Shown: positions 23,541 to 33,989 of the stretch, piece by piece
Layout of the letters: every line of letters starts with the position of its first letter
How positions within the stretch are numbered: position 1 is the stretch's first letter
NCBI RefSeq assembly: GCF_000321225.1
Contig: NW_004450330.1
Span: forward strand, 2,155,176-2,219,175
Reading direction: 5' to 3'
Origin: Odobenus rosmarus divergens
Taxonomy: Eukaryota; Chordata; Mammalia; Carnivora; Odobenidae
DNA length: 64,000 bases
Program-made: the position numbers and the translations under genes
The notes under the pieces: generated by a model
Databases searched by the model: none
What the model was told of the DNA's origin: nothing
Seen by the model: only the letters and a program-made list of their open reading frames with translations

Positions 23541-25842
23541 TTGCATTCTTGAAAGCTTTTCTTTTCAAGAATTCAGTGAAATAGAAGCTGGTGTTAGCAG
23601 TTCCATATTTTCGGTGGGAAACTGGGGCACACTTGATGAGGTCTGGCACCTTGTCTGACCGAGCACCATGTCCCCACATTCCTGATTTGATACTGAAAAA
23701 TATCACGGTTCTTAGCTGCACGAGGTCACAGGCCTGGGTGCTCCATGTGGAGTCTGGGAATGCGTGTGTCATCCCTTTTGGCTTCTCTACAGAAATGGAC
23801 TCACTCTGGGGAAGTTTCCAAAGAGGGGAAAGGGATCTGATTGCTGGCGAAGTGTCTGTTCATATCTTTTGCTTATTTCTTTATCAAGTTGATAACTCAT
23901 TAAAAAATTCCTTTTGAAGAGCCCTTCTTTAACATCTGTATTTGGGAAATTTCTGGGAAACAGTAAAAACTTAAGAAGCTGAGAGCCAGCTTATCTCCAA
24001 ACTATAAATTTAAAACCAAATATATTTATTTCTCAGACCAAGGTATTTATTGTCAGCAGTGTATTACATAAGGTTATTTGGGAATGTTTGGTGCGCAGAA
24101 TTAATAAGGAGCCCTGGGATGCTTTGATTTCTCATTTTTCTAGCTATCAGGCATAATCCCGGAGGTGAATGGAAAATAATTAAACAATTAAGGAAAACAA
24201 ATCTGATTTTTGTGTTTTTGATTATCAGAAAAGGTAATGTTCTAAAGCCAGAACCTCAGAGAACATAGGAACAGTTTATTTTGAGCCCATTATTTGAATA
24301 CCTTAGTTTTTTTGTAATTGTAATAAAACATTTAACCCAGAGTGCATTGATCTGCTAGAATTTCATACCTCTTGCTTTAAATTGCACAATCCATTCTTCC
24401 TACCACATCTATTAACATGTATTGAAAATTCAGTACAACCTATCATTAAGGAGATGTAGAAAGACCTAATCTTGAAGCGTTTACTAATTAGGTGAAGTGG
24501 GCCTGTTCCCTGTGAGAGCATTTAGTTACTACATTTCATGAAGGAGCAGAGCTGTTTAACCTCCCAGCGTTTGGAGCAGTCAGGCAAGGATGCCTTACCA
24601 CCTGATTTCTGCCTTGATGATCTGGTCAAGATATTTCACAGTCTTTGCTAGGATTTACATCTTAGGATTTCCCTGTTGCCTGGGCCCACACCTTTCTGGC
24701 GCTCCATTTTCTCCTTCACCCATTCCCTCTCCAGAGGGACACGTACTTGACACGTACCTGGGACACACACCTGCCCGCCACAGGGCAGTGACCTCTGTCA
24801 GTAGGTTTTATGAGAAAGGGGAAGGAACTCTCCAGATCTTACCTCCAAAGACCAAATGCAAAACAAGGGAGATCTTGGAGAGCACCCAGATTAAGAAAAC
24901 AAAATCCAAAGGCCCCTAGGGAGAGTCTAGGCATCAGGGTAGAGTGGTATTCTGCTAGATTTAGAACAATTCTATGGTCCGATGGCAAATAAGAACTTTC
25001 ATCGACTTCCGGTGATAGGGTTTCTCATGGAAATCATGTGGACTGGCACACAGGGATCCTGGGACCAACGTTGTTTAAAGAATTGATCCCTATGATCTCA
25101 ACTCTGAGTGTTAAGACTGAGTTTGTGGAACTGATGTGCTGGAAGACTAGGAGCCTTGAGGACTCACAAGAAACACTTACTCTCCCCTCTTGCCCTTGGT
25201 CCCCTATAAGCTCTCTCTCCCTTCACTTCTCCCCCTAGAAAGGGGGAGAGGAAAATGTTCTCATTCTGTTAATGGCTTTCTCCATAACCTCTTCATCTCA
25301 ATCCTTTAATATTCTCAAGATGGTATCGGGCCAAGGACTGCAATTTTGGAGCCCCTCTTTTGCAAGTCTTATATGAGTGATTTAGTACTAATGTGTGAAA
25401 TGTGGGCATCCTTGACACCTGTTGATTTGTTCTTGACCATATGGAGCTTTGACCAGAACAGAGACTGAAAGAGGCCCATCTTAACATCTTGCTGTGTGCG
25501 GGTGTGTATGCAAGTCTTCATCATCATCATCTACATCTCCCAACATGTTATGTCTCAAATTTAAAGTACTTTCCAAGGACACAAAAACCAAACAATACCC
25601 ATAGAAGAATGTAGGTGGAGCTGAGAAGGAGTGATGGAAAAAAGAAAAATAAGTATGGATCTATAAACATGGAGTGTGGCTAAAAACCACACAGTTGCTA
25701 TCAGTGGGCCAACATTTGGCTCAGAGCTTTCTAGTCAACCTAGGAGGAACCCAGGTGGTCTTAGATCATGAGTCAGAAGGAATTTCGTTTGGGCCAAGGT
25801 AATCTAGTAGATTACAATGATAAAAGTAATTTTAATCTGTTT
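23541..25842. other. Intergenic, no feature recognised
   Basis: No supported gene or SINE. Open frames up to 109 codons (24590-24919) have no recognisable domain. Confidence 0.45.
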
Positions 25843-25858
25843 AAATCAGGCTTACTTT

Positions 25859-26064
25859 TTTTTAAAAAAAGATTTTATTTATTTGAGAACGAGAGAGAGA
25901 GCAAACTAGAGAGAGAGAGAGAGAGAGAGAATGAGCGGGGGGAGGGTCAGAAGCAGAATCCCTGATGAGCAGGGAGCCCAACATGGGCCTCTATCCCCGG
26001 ACCCTTAGATCATGACCTGAGCCTAAGGCAGATGCTCAACTGACTTGAGCCACCCAGGCGTTGC
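25859..26064 (-). mobile_element. CAN-SINE (SINEC)
   Basis: Reverse-oriented, with an expanded GA tract (25895-25930) and a degraded head (CACCCAGGCGTTGC). An imperfect duplication flanks it: AAATCAGGCTTACTTTT on the left and AAATCAGATTTACTTTT on the right. Confidence 0.88.
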
Positions 26065-26101
26065 AAATCAGATTTACTTTTAAAAACTAGACAATTTTAG
26101 G

Positions 26102-26297
26102 GGCGCCTGGGTGGCTCAGTTGGTTAAGCGACTGCCTTCGGCTCAGGTCATGATCCTGGAGTCCCAAGATCGAGTCCCGCATCGGGCTCCCTGCTCAGCA
26201 GGGAGCTGCTTCTCCCTCTGACCCTCCCCCCCTCATGCTCTCTCTCTCTATCTCATTCTCTCTCAAATAAATAAATAAAATTAAAAAAAAATAAAAA
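26102..26297 (+). mobile_element. CAN-SINE (SINEC)
   Basis: Forward SINEC beginning GGGCGCCTGGGTGGCTCAG and ending in AAATAAATAAATAAAATT plus A tail. A perfect 19-bp duplication AAAAACTAGACAATTTTAG flanks it (26083-26101 and 26298-26316). It stands head-to-head with the preceding SINE, 37 bases apart. Confidence 0.95.
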
Positions 26298-26316
26298 AAA
26301 AACTAGACAATTTTAG

Positions 26317-28090
26317 TGCTATTACTATTCTCTGTTGTCCTTCCTCCTAAAAAGCTCCAACATCAAACAAATTAACATGATGACAATCCCCAAAAGGAAC
26401 CAAATCTGCTTAAAAGATACAACATTACTTCCACCTTCAGTGAGAAGTTGGTGGAATACCGTCACATGAATACTGGTGCAGTGTCAGTTTTCAGTTAAGA
26501 AGGAAACAGAGCAGACAGTGGTTTTGGATGGTGCAGTAAGCCATTGTAGAGCTGCTCCTGAGCCAATAGCTACGGAGGTGAGCAAGGGCCCCAAGCCGGC
26601 CAGTGGGAATTCCCTTCCTGGAAGTTGAATCACAGTGTGACTTAGAGACAGAAAATGCTTGGCTGCCCTTCACACCAATGTCGGTGCCTGGATGGTGCTT
26701 GAGCCCCGTTTCCTGGGCACGCTACCCCCTGACCAGACCTCCTGGCCCAGTCCTTCATGACTGTTCACTGCCCCACCCCCCGCTTGATGCCCCCATAGCT
26801 TGCCAATAAAATCTTTTTTTAATTTATGGATCAGGTTCAGTTCCCGTTTCTTGGCAATGCAAGTATTCTGATGTACTCCCAATATGGCTCCAGAGTGAAA
26901 TACAGTCAGTGGGATGATTTGAGACGGTACACAAAGAACGCTGACATTTCTCAGTTATGGAATTATTTTAATGCCTATTGGGGAAAATGGTAAACAGCAC
27001 ATCAACCCCACAATGGTATGGGTATTATCACCTAGAATGAGGACACAATTATTTAAGTCAGAAAGTGAGTCGTTTTAAAGAAAAGCTCTAAGTGAGGGTA
27101 GAGGTGTCTGTGGCCGTGGGCAACACAATTCTCAAAGGTGGTGTTGGACAGCTGGTGGAGGCCGTGGTGGCCTGCCACAGTTTTGCAGGCAAGGGGATAC
27201 CAGATCTGAGTTTGGTAAGTTTCGTCTGTGCCACTGTGGGGGCAGGTTGGAGAGAGGAGAAGTCAGAGCCTAGGAGAAGCCTTCTGCCAGGGAGAGGGCC
27301 CCAGGGGCGGCAGCAGGCAAGGCCGGGTAGGGCTGGAGAGGAGGGGCTGAACCACTTCTGAGACCACCAAGTGATCCTTTATCTTCCGCTTTCCCTGCAG
27401 GTGTAGAGAGGTCAGCTGAGACAGGGTGGGAGAAAGGGCACTTCCGGGGGCCGTTCCTTGGGCTTCTTCTATTTCTCTCCTGTCCCCCCTCTTTTTCCCC
27501 TCTTATTTCAGTGTGCCCTGACTCCTCCCCACACCCCCAACTCAGGCCTATCTGGCTTCCAAGGCCCCTTGCCTCCAACAAAGGGATGAATGCGGATTGT
27601 AACTCCGATTCTGCACCTCTCAGCTGAGGCTCAGGTCATCAGGAGGGGCCCGTAGATGCTTTCTGCTGTTTCTCCCATTTGCCAACCTCTAAACTCAGCC
27701 TCCACGATTAAGGCAGGGAACCCACCAGCATCCAGAGGCAGGCCCCTTTCCCTACCACCCCTCACCACCCACCCCACACACGAATCCTGAAGTTTCCTGG
27801 TACTTTGCAGAGAAGGAGAGGGTCTGACCACTGCAGCCTGACGCTGGAACTTTCCTCCACCTGTGGCTCTGCTCCCCCGGCTGGTTGCTCATGCTTCCAG
27901 GGCATGGTGGATGCAAACCCCCCAATACCTAGTGGCTTTCTCAACACAGACGTTATTCTGCCTACAGCAAGACACTGGGTCAGCTGGGAAGTCACAGGGG
28001 CTCTATCTAATTCCACCATTAAGGACCTCGTAAACTGCTTTATCTCTAGTTCCTTAGCTGTAAAATTGGTGGGCTGTGTTATCTGATCTC
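26317..28090. other. Intergenic, no gene recognised
   Basis: No SINE. GC-richer around 27.1-28.0 kb with chance open frames on both strands. No domain or splice structure seen. Confidence 0.45.
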
Positions 28091-28094
28091 TATA

Positions 28095-28565
28095 TCAGTT
28101 TTTTATGGCTGCTAACAAACCATCTCACACCTTAGTGGCCTACAACAGCAATTTTGCAAAATTTGTTAATTGGGTTTTTGTGTGCTGGTCTCCCTATGTG
28201 CACTCAGGATCAGCCCTCAGCAGGGGCGTTGGCCGGGGACTGGGATCAGCTGGGACATCTGGGACACTGTTTCCACGTGAGGTCTTTCATCCTGGGATGC
28301 TTCTTGCCATGTTGGTCACAGGGTCTCTGGTAAGGATGAGGCTGGAAGCTGCAAGACCTCTTGAGGCCTAGCTCTGAATCACAAGGTTTATTTCCACTGC
28401 ATTCTCTTGGTCAAAGCAACAGATAAGGTCAGCCCAAATACGAGTAGGGAGATGGATTCTTTCTCTAGAAGGGGGCAGCCAACGGACATTGCAAAGGGGT
28501 GCAGACCCAGCAGGTGTGAATCATGGAGAGAGAGCCGGACATCATTGTAACAACCTGCCTAATCT
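28095..28565. repeat. Unnamed ancient LTR-like repeat
   Basis: TTTTTTATGGCTGCTAACAA, CTTAGTGGCCTACAACAGCA, TCCACTGCATTCTCTTGGTCAAAG and ACATTGCAAAGGGGTGCAGA follow a common old mammalian repeat with a 'gctgctaacaaattaccacaaacttagtggc' start. It is related in its opening to the MLT1-like element at 17885. Family name uncertain. Confidence 0.4.
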
Positions 28566-28669
28566 CTAAAATCCCTTCTGGCACAAACTATGATTCTTAA
28601 AAAATCAATTGCTCTTAAAAATGTGGATATGAGAGCATTGCTTTTGGAGGAGAAGCTTAAGGGAGAAGG

Positions 28670-28885
28670 CAATTGCCTGGTTCAGATCTCAACTCCATTT
28701 CTTTCTAGCTGTGTAACCTCAAGTAAGCTACTCTACCTCTCTACTTCTCAGTTATCTCATCTAAAAGATGGGGGCACGAATAATAACAACACCTACTTCA
28801 CAGGGTCATATGGATATTGAGTGACCCATATTAATTGAGAACATTTAGAACAGTTGCAAAGTAAGTGTGCTATAAATGTTAGGTA
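28670..28885 (+). repeat. MIR SINE remnant
   Basis: TCAGATCTCAACTCCATTTC, CTAGCTGTGTAACCTCAAGT, TCAGTTATCTCATCTAAAAG, CCTACTTCACAGGGTCATAT and AGAACAGTTGCAAAGTAAGT give nearly the full MIR order. Confidence 0.65.
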
Positions 28886-29339
28886 TTCCCATGAAGATTT
28901 CTAGAGTCCGTTTAGACAGTGGTACCTGGACCTCGAACCACAATTGGAAACACACTTTGTCTTGCAATAACTACAGAGGATGGATGTTTTCCCTTACTCC
29001 CAACTAAAGCACAAAACCGTATTTTTCTAATGGCAATTCAACATTGACTTTGTTCTCTTGCCACATGTATACACAACCATCAAGGTAGTTACTGAGATTT
29101 AAAAAAAATTCTCAGGTAGATGATCTGAGCCACCTGACTTTCTCCCCTGCCCTGAGTCACAGCTGCCTTTGGATGCCATACATCTGGGGTGGGGAGCAAC
29201 AGGTATGCCTTCCGCTTTGGGGCCAGGACTTACATTCCAGAGCCGAGATTTTAAGGCCTTGAAACCGTCTGACACCAGACAGAAAAAGAGCCTTGCTTAT
29301 AATATAGCGAGACAATACATTTTTATTGCTGTTCTAAAA

Positions 29340-29354
29340 CCATGCCAGGGTTTT
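29340..29354 (+). repeat. Target-site duplication half paired with 31030
   Basis: CCATGCCAGGGTTTT stands directly before the T tail of the SINE at 29355. Its only good partner is CCACGCCAGGGTTTT at 31030-31044, after a different SINE. See findings. Confidence 0.85.
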
Positions 29355-29562
29355 ATTTTTTTTTATTTTTTATTTTTTTAAAGATTTTATTTATTTGACA
29401 GAGAGACACAGTGAGAGAGGGAACACAAGCAGGGGGAGTGGGCGAGGGAGGAGCAGGCTTCCCGCTGAGCAGGGAGCCTGATGCGGGGCTCGATCCCAGG
29501 ACCCTGGGATGATGACCTGAGCCGAAGGCAGACGCTTAACGACTGAGCCACCCAGGCGCCCC
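29355..29562 (-). mobile_element. CAN-SINE (SINEC) with mismatched flanks
   Basis: Reverse-oriented, with AAAGATTTTATTTATTTGACA at the tail side and a head ending GGCGCCCC. The right flank (ACGATTCAAG) does not repeat the left flank, unlike almost every other SINE in this window. Confidence 0.9.
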
Positions 29563-29591
29563 ACGATTCAAGTTTAAAAATAAGAATTACA

Positions 29592-29781
29592 GGAGCGCCT
29601 GAGTGGCTCAGTCAGTTAAGTGTCTGCCTTCGGCCTAGGTCATGATCTCCAGGTCCTGGGATTATGCCCTGCATCAGGCTTCCTGCTCAGTGGGGAGTCT
29701 GCTTCTCCCTCTCCCTCTGCCTCTCCCCCTGCTCATGCTCTCTCTATCTCTGTCTCAAATGAATAAATAAAATCTTTAAAA
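29592..29781 (+). mobile_element. CAN-SINE (SINEC)
   Basis: Forward SINEC with diverged head (GGAGCGCCTGAGTGGCTCAG). AAAATAAGAATTACA flanks it at 29577-29591 and 29782-29796. It is head-to-head with the SINE ending at 29562, 29 bases apart. Confidence 0.93.
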
Positions 29782-29796
29782 AAAATAAGAATTACA

Positions 29797-30610
29797 TATT
29801 ATAATCAAGTTCAGGTATTATTCTTTAAATCCAGGGCATTTTGAAAAGTGTAAGACCTAATAAAAATAAAGTATTACTTAAAAGCTTAGTTATTTGTGAA
29901 GAATTGTCAGCTGATAATTGAAAAAGGATTTTCTGTTTGGTAATTTAAATTGCAGTGAAAAAATTGCTACTCAACAAACTTGCTGTATTTCCTCGAATGT
30001 AGATTTTCCCCACTCAGGGGTATTGGATTTTTTGCCAGTATCAAGATGCTCTATACACTTTGTGTCTTTTCACCTTTATTTATTCTGTCCCCATTGCTTG
30101 ATAAACCATTTCTTCTTTCCTCAGCTGATAAAATTCTGGTCATCTTTCAAGACCTGGCTTAACTGTTACCACCTCTATGATACTTTTCCAACCCTTCTCA
30201 GCAGAATTAATCTTTCATCTGTGCTCTCATAGTAGTTTATTCTTATCACTCATAGAGACTGCCCACATAAAATTACTGTAAGCTGTTGGTATTTATGGGT
30301 TTATTCAGTTTTAGCTACTTGCAAGTGACCCTGAAAGTCTGTGTGATAGTCATTTGGATGGCATAAATTCAGCTCACGTGTGTTTGATGTTATAGGAATT
30401 GCTAAGCTACTGAGTGCAGCTGTCTGCTCAGGCTTTATGTATCCATAGTGTTCTTTTCTGATTTGCATTAGACACAGATAACTCTCTTTCGGTGATTAGA
30501 AACTGCATTTCTTTGTGAAAGATGTTCTTTAATAGAAATCCCACTGCTACTGCTTGTGATAAAAACAATGACAAAGTAAAGTTTAGTAAAGTATGCCCCA
30601 GCGTAGGATT
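29797..30610. other. Intergenic, no feature recognised
   Basis: AT-rich sequence without recognised gene or repeat. Confidence 0.4.
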
Positions 30611-30767
30611 TGGGGGGTACATTTTTTTTCCAATTCTATTGAGAAATAATTGACATACCTCACTGTATAAGTTTAAGGTGTATATAGTATGATGGTTTGA
30701 TTTACATAGGGAATAAACTTTAACTCTAGTAAAGTGAATTTTGAAGTAGCTCAGAGCAGTGAAGGAA
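30611..30767. mobile_element. Ancient L1 3' UTR fragment
   Basis: CCAATTCTATTGAGAAATAA, TTGACATACCTCACTGTATA and AGTTTAAGGTGTATATAGTA match the common L1M 3' phrase 'attgagatataattgacatata...tttaggtgtac'. Confidence 0.5.
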
Positions 30768-30781
30768 CATGTTTTTCTTTT

Positions 30782-30878
30782 CTTTTTTTTTTTATGTTCA
30801 GTTAGCCAACGTATAGTACATCATTAGTTTTCGGTATAGTGTTCAATGATTCATTAGTTGCGTGTAAAACCCAGTGTT
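30782..30878 (-). mobile_element. Very short carnivoran L1 3'-end insertion
   Basis: Read on the minus strand, the sequence is the carnivoran L1 extreme 3' end with an A tail. On the + strand: TTAGCCAACGTATAGTACAT, CATTAGTTTTCGGTATAGTG, TTCAATGATTCATTAGTTGC. CATGTTTTTCTTTT at 30768-30781 and 30879-30892 looks like its target-site duplication, so the whole insertion is about 97 bases. Confidence 0.65.
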
Positions 30879-30901
30879 CATGTTTTTCTTTTTTTTTTTT
30901 T

Positions 30902-30951
30902 NNNNNNNNNNNNNNNNNNNNNNNNNNNNNNNNNNNNNNNNNNNNNNNNNN
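30902..30951. other. Assembly gap (50 N)
   Basis: A run of exactly 50 N inside a SINE tail. The round number suggests an arbitrary gap size. Confidence 1.
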
Positions 30952-31029
30952 GGGGCTCGATCCCAGGACCCTGGGATCATGACCTGAGCCGAAGGCAGAC
31001 GCTTAACGACTGAGCCACCCAGGCGCCCC
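30952..31029 (-). mobile_element. CAN-SINE head, truncated by gap
   Basis: Only the tRNA-related head is present (GGGGCTCGATCCCAGGACCC through GGCGCCCC). The tail side is lost in N. The right flank from 31030 pairs with the left flank of the SINE at 29355. Confidence 0.9.
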
Positions 31030-31044
31030 CCACGCCAGGGTTTT

Positions 31045-31879
31045 GATGGAGCTATGAAGAGAGAAACAGTTTCCAATGATTTCATCAGAGGAATTATGGA
31101 GAGAGGACTTCTAATACTGTTTGTGAAGATCCTCGAAGTCACAGGGGTTTGGGATTTCCTTAGGGCTTTTCCTTAGTCTCCAGCTGTCTCATCCAACCCC
31201 ATTTAGGAGATATATACAGGTCCTCACATCATCATCACCATCATTAAGCTTCCAAAGAGCTTACCGTTCAGAATGAGAGAAACAGGATAAAACATTGCAC
31301 ATGTTTTTCCTTAATATTGGCACAAAATATTTGGGGGCAACAGTAATAGTTTTGGAGACTTCGACTTATAATTGAGCCTAAAAGCTTGTATTCGTCGTGT
31401 GCATGTGTGTTTGGAGTTCTCACACAGACAGCTACTCATTTTTTTTCTTCTCTTAAGAGGAAAAAGGAAACATTTCTAAGACTTCGTTTTGACCTTTAAC
31501 ATCCTGCTAAATAAAATTCTCTAAAGATAAGTGGATTTTGAAATCTGGTGAAAGCCATGAAGCTATTTAATTCAGTATGTTCCTATTAACCTCATGAAGA
31601 GCAAACAAACAAACAAACAAAATAATTCTTCTGGCACTTACCATCCTCACTGCATGTACTATGCTTCTACCTCTCTTTCTTGATTTATCATCTTTAAATG
31701 GAATCGTTTAACTTCCTGCCATCCAGAAAGAAGACTTTAGCTCAGTCATGCTTCTGTCCACGTCCCACTCCCCGCACTGGCTACCTGCTGCCTGTGATTT
31801 TACCTAATCCTTCCAGTGGTTGCCTACCTCGGCCGAGAGAATCCCTACAGGTGACCCACTTACTCTTCCTTCCATTTTT
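31045..31879. other. Intergenic, no gene recognised
   Basis: No supported gene. It contains a short (AAAC)n run near 31603-31620. Confidence 0.45.
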
Positions 31880-31891
31880 TCCTCTATCTCT

Positions 31892-32074
31892 GTTTTTTTT
31901 ATTTATTTGATAGAGAGAAGCACAGCGAGAGAGGGAACACAAGCAGCAGGAGTGGGAGAGGGAGAAGCAGGCTTCCCGCGGAGCAGGGAGCCCGATGTGG
32001 GACTCCATCCCAGGATCCCGGGATCATGACCTGAGCCGAAGGCAGACGTTTAACAACAGCCACCCAGGCGCCCC
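31892..32074 (-). mobile_element. CAN-SINE (SINEC)
   Basis: Reverse-oriented SINEC with a shortened tail (TTTTATTTATTTGATAGAG) and head ending GGCGCCCC. TCCTCTATCTCT flanks it at 31880-31891 and 32075-32086. Confidence 0.93.
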
Positions 32075-32172
32075 TCCTCTATCTCTTTGACCTCTTTCTC
32101 TATCTCCCAGTATACCCTTGCTCTAGTTACAATGTCACCGTCTGACACACTGTGCACTTTCTTCACGTCAGT

Positions 32173-32668
32173 CCAGATCTTCCTCCACTTGAGATGGGTT
32201 TACATCCTGATAAAACCACGGCAAATTGAAAATGTCATTAAGTAGAACATGCATTTAATACTCCTAATCTACCAAACATCATAGCTTAGCCTAGCTGACC
32301 TTAAAATGTGCTCAGAACACTTGTATTTGCCTACCATTGGGCAAAATCGTCTAACATGAAGCCCGTTTTAGAATAAAGTGTTGAATGTCTCATTAATTTG
32401 TTGGATACTGTAGTGAAAGTGAGAAACAGAATGGTTGTAAGGGAACACAACAGTTGTTAGTGTAGTGGTTGCTCATCCTTGTGGTGGCGCGCCTGTCTGG
32501 GAGCTGCGACTGCTGCTTAGCATCACCAGGGAGGACCGCACGACACGTCCCTAGCACTGGAGAAGATCCAGATTCAAAACTGGAAGTATGAAAAACGTAT
32601 CATTTTCGCAACATCATAAAGTCAAAAAATACTGAGTCGCACCATTGTGAGTTGGGACCATCTGTATA
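32173..32668. mobile_element. Non-autonomous DNA transposon (Tigger-like)
   Basis: The left end (CCAGATCTTCCTCCACTTGA) and the reverse complement of the right end (CAGATGGTCCCAACTCACAA) are imperfect inverted repeats. Interior phrases (CATTTAATACTCCTAATCTA, TAGCTTAGCCTAGCTGACCT, GGAGCTGCGACTGCTG) follow a known mammalian mariner/Tigger-derived MITE as I remember it. No transposase ORF is present. Confidence 0.55.
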
Positions 32669-32829
32669 ACTAAGGCTCCCATCCTGTCTTTAGGCTAATT
32701 CTAAAAACTGAAAACCTATTGACGGCATTTACAATAAAGTTATTAGGTAGGTGTTGGTCGTTGTAGGGTCAACTATGATTTGAGCCATATAGTTGGAACG
32801 CATAATCTTTTTAAAAAAAAACTTTGCTC

Positions 32830-33029
32830 GGGGCGCCTGGGTGGCTCAGTCGTTAAGCGTCTGCCTTCAGCTCAGGTCATGATCCCAGGGTCCTGGGATC
32901 GAGCCCCGCATTGGGCTTCCTGCTCCGCAGGAAGCCTGCTTCTCCCTCTCCCACTCCCCTTGCTTGTGTTTTCTCTCTCGCTGTGTCTCTCTCTGTCAAA
33001 TAAATAAATAAAATCTTTAAAAAAAAAAC
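32830..33029 (+). mobile_element. CAN-SINE (SINEC)
   Basis: Forward SINEC with an intact GGGGCGCCTGGGTGGCTCAG head, CT-rich middle, AAATAAATAAATAAAATC and A tail. AAAAAAACTTTGCTC flanks it at 32815-32829 and 33030-33044. Confidence 0.95.
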
Positions 33030-33044
33030 AAAAAAACTTTGCTC

Positions 33045-33765
33045 ATTGAAGAATTTTCCAAGCATCTCATCCCAGTGGATTTTCCCTTAAATTCTCCTAC
33101 GTTCCTAGTTCCCCATCATATTCGGTGGCCACTCTTCTATTGCCTAATATAGATTTATTTTGTTTCATCTAATCTTGCTTGTTTAGTTCTTTCATATAGG
33201 GTATGCGTGTGATTAATATTTTGGTATTTGTTTGGTATTTATTTGACTGGAAATATTTTTATTTTACTCTAGTATTTGACTCAATTTGCCAGGGCATAAA
33301 ATTCTCAGTAGAAAGTCATTTTTCATTAGACTATTAAATACATTGCTAGATTGCCTTCCAGAATCCAGTGTTGTTTAAGAAAAGCCCAATTTTTGTTCTT
33401 TTTTGGTAATCTCATTTATTTTTTCCTGGAAGCTTTTAGAATTTTTCTCTTTATCTTTGGAGTCAGGAAATGTTAGCAGAATGTGTCTTGATGAGGATCT
33501 CTTTCTTTAATCTTGTTTGGAACTTGGTGAACTCTTTCAGTCTGAAAAGTCACATCTTTCTTCAGTTCAGGGGCATTTTCTTTTATTATAATTTTGATTA
33601 TTTCTTCTCTTCAGGTGTGACCATACACTCCTCCTGGAATTACTGTTAGATCTAAGTCAAACTGCCTAAATATATTCTCCTTCTCTAGTTTCTATTTCTT
33701 TGTCTTTTTACTCTATATATTCTGGGGGGGGGGTGGATTTTGACTCTGTCTTTAAAATCAATAAC
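33045..33765. other. AT-rich intergenic, probably old repeat
   Basis: Phrases such as CTTGTTTGGAACTTGGTGAA and CAGGGGCATTTTCTTTTATT suggest an old LINE remnant read antisense, but I cannot assign a family. Confidence 0.3.
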
Positions 33766-33780
33766 TCATTCTTCAATCTT

Positions 33781-33974
33781 TTTTTTTAAAGATTTTATTT
33801 TATTTTTGACACAGAGAGAGAGTGTACAAGCAGGGGAAGCAGCAGGCAGAGGGAGAGGGAGAAGCAGGCTTCCCGCGGAGCAGGGAGCCCGATGCGGGGC
33901 TCGATCCCAGGACCCTGGGATCATGACCTGAGCTGAAGGCAGACGCTTAACCATCTGAGCCACCCAGGCGCCCT
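33781..33974 (-). mobile_element. CAN-SINE (SINEC)
   Basis: Reverse-oriented, with TTTAAAGATTTTATTTTATTT at the tail and CACCCAGGCGCCC at the head. TCATTCTTCAATCTT flanks it at 33766-33780 and 33975-33989. Confidence 0.93.
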
Positions 33975-33989
33975 TCATTCTTCAATCTT

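Noticed and set aside
26790..26830. AATAAA at about 26806 as the end of a gene
   Set aside because: No exon, ORF or conserved UTR precedes it. Isolated AATAAA hexamers are frequent in AT-rich DNA and in SINE tails.
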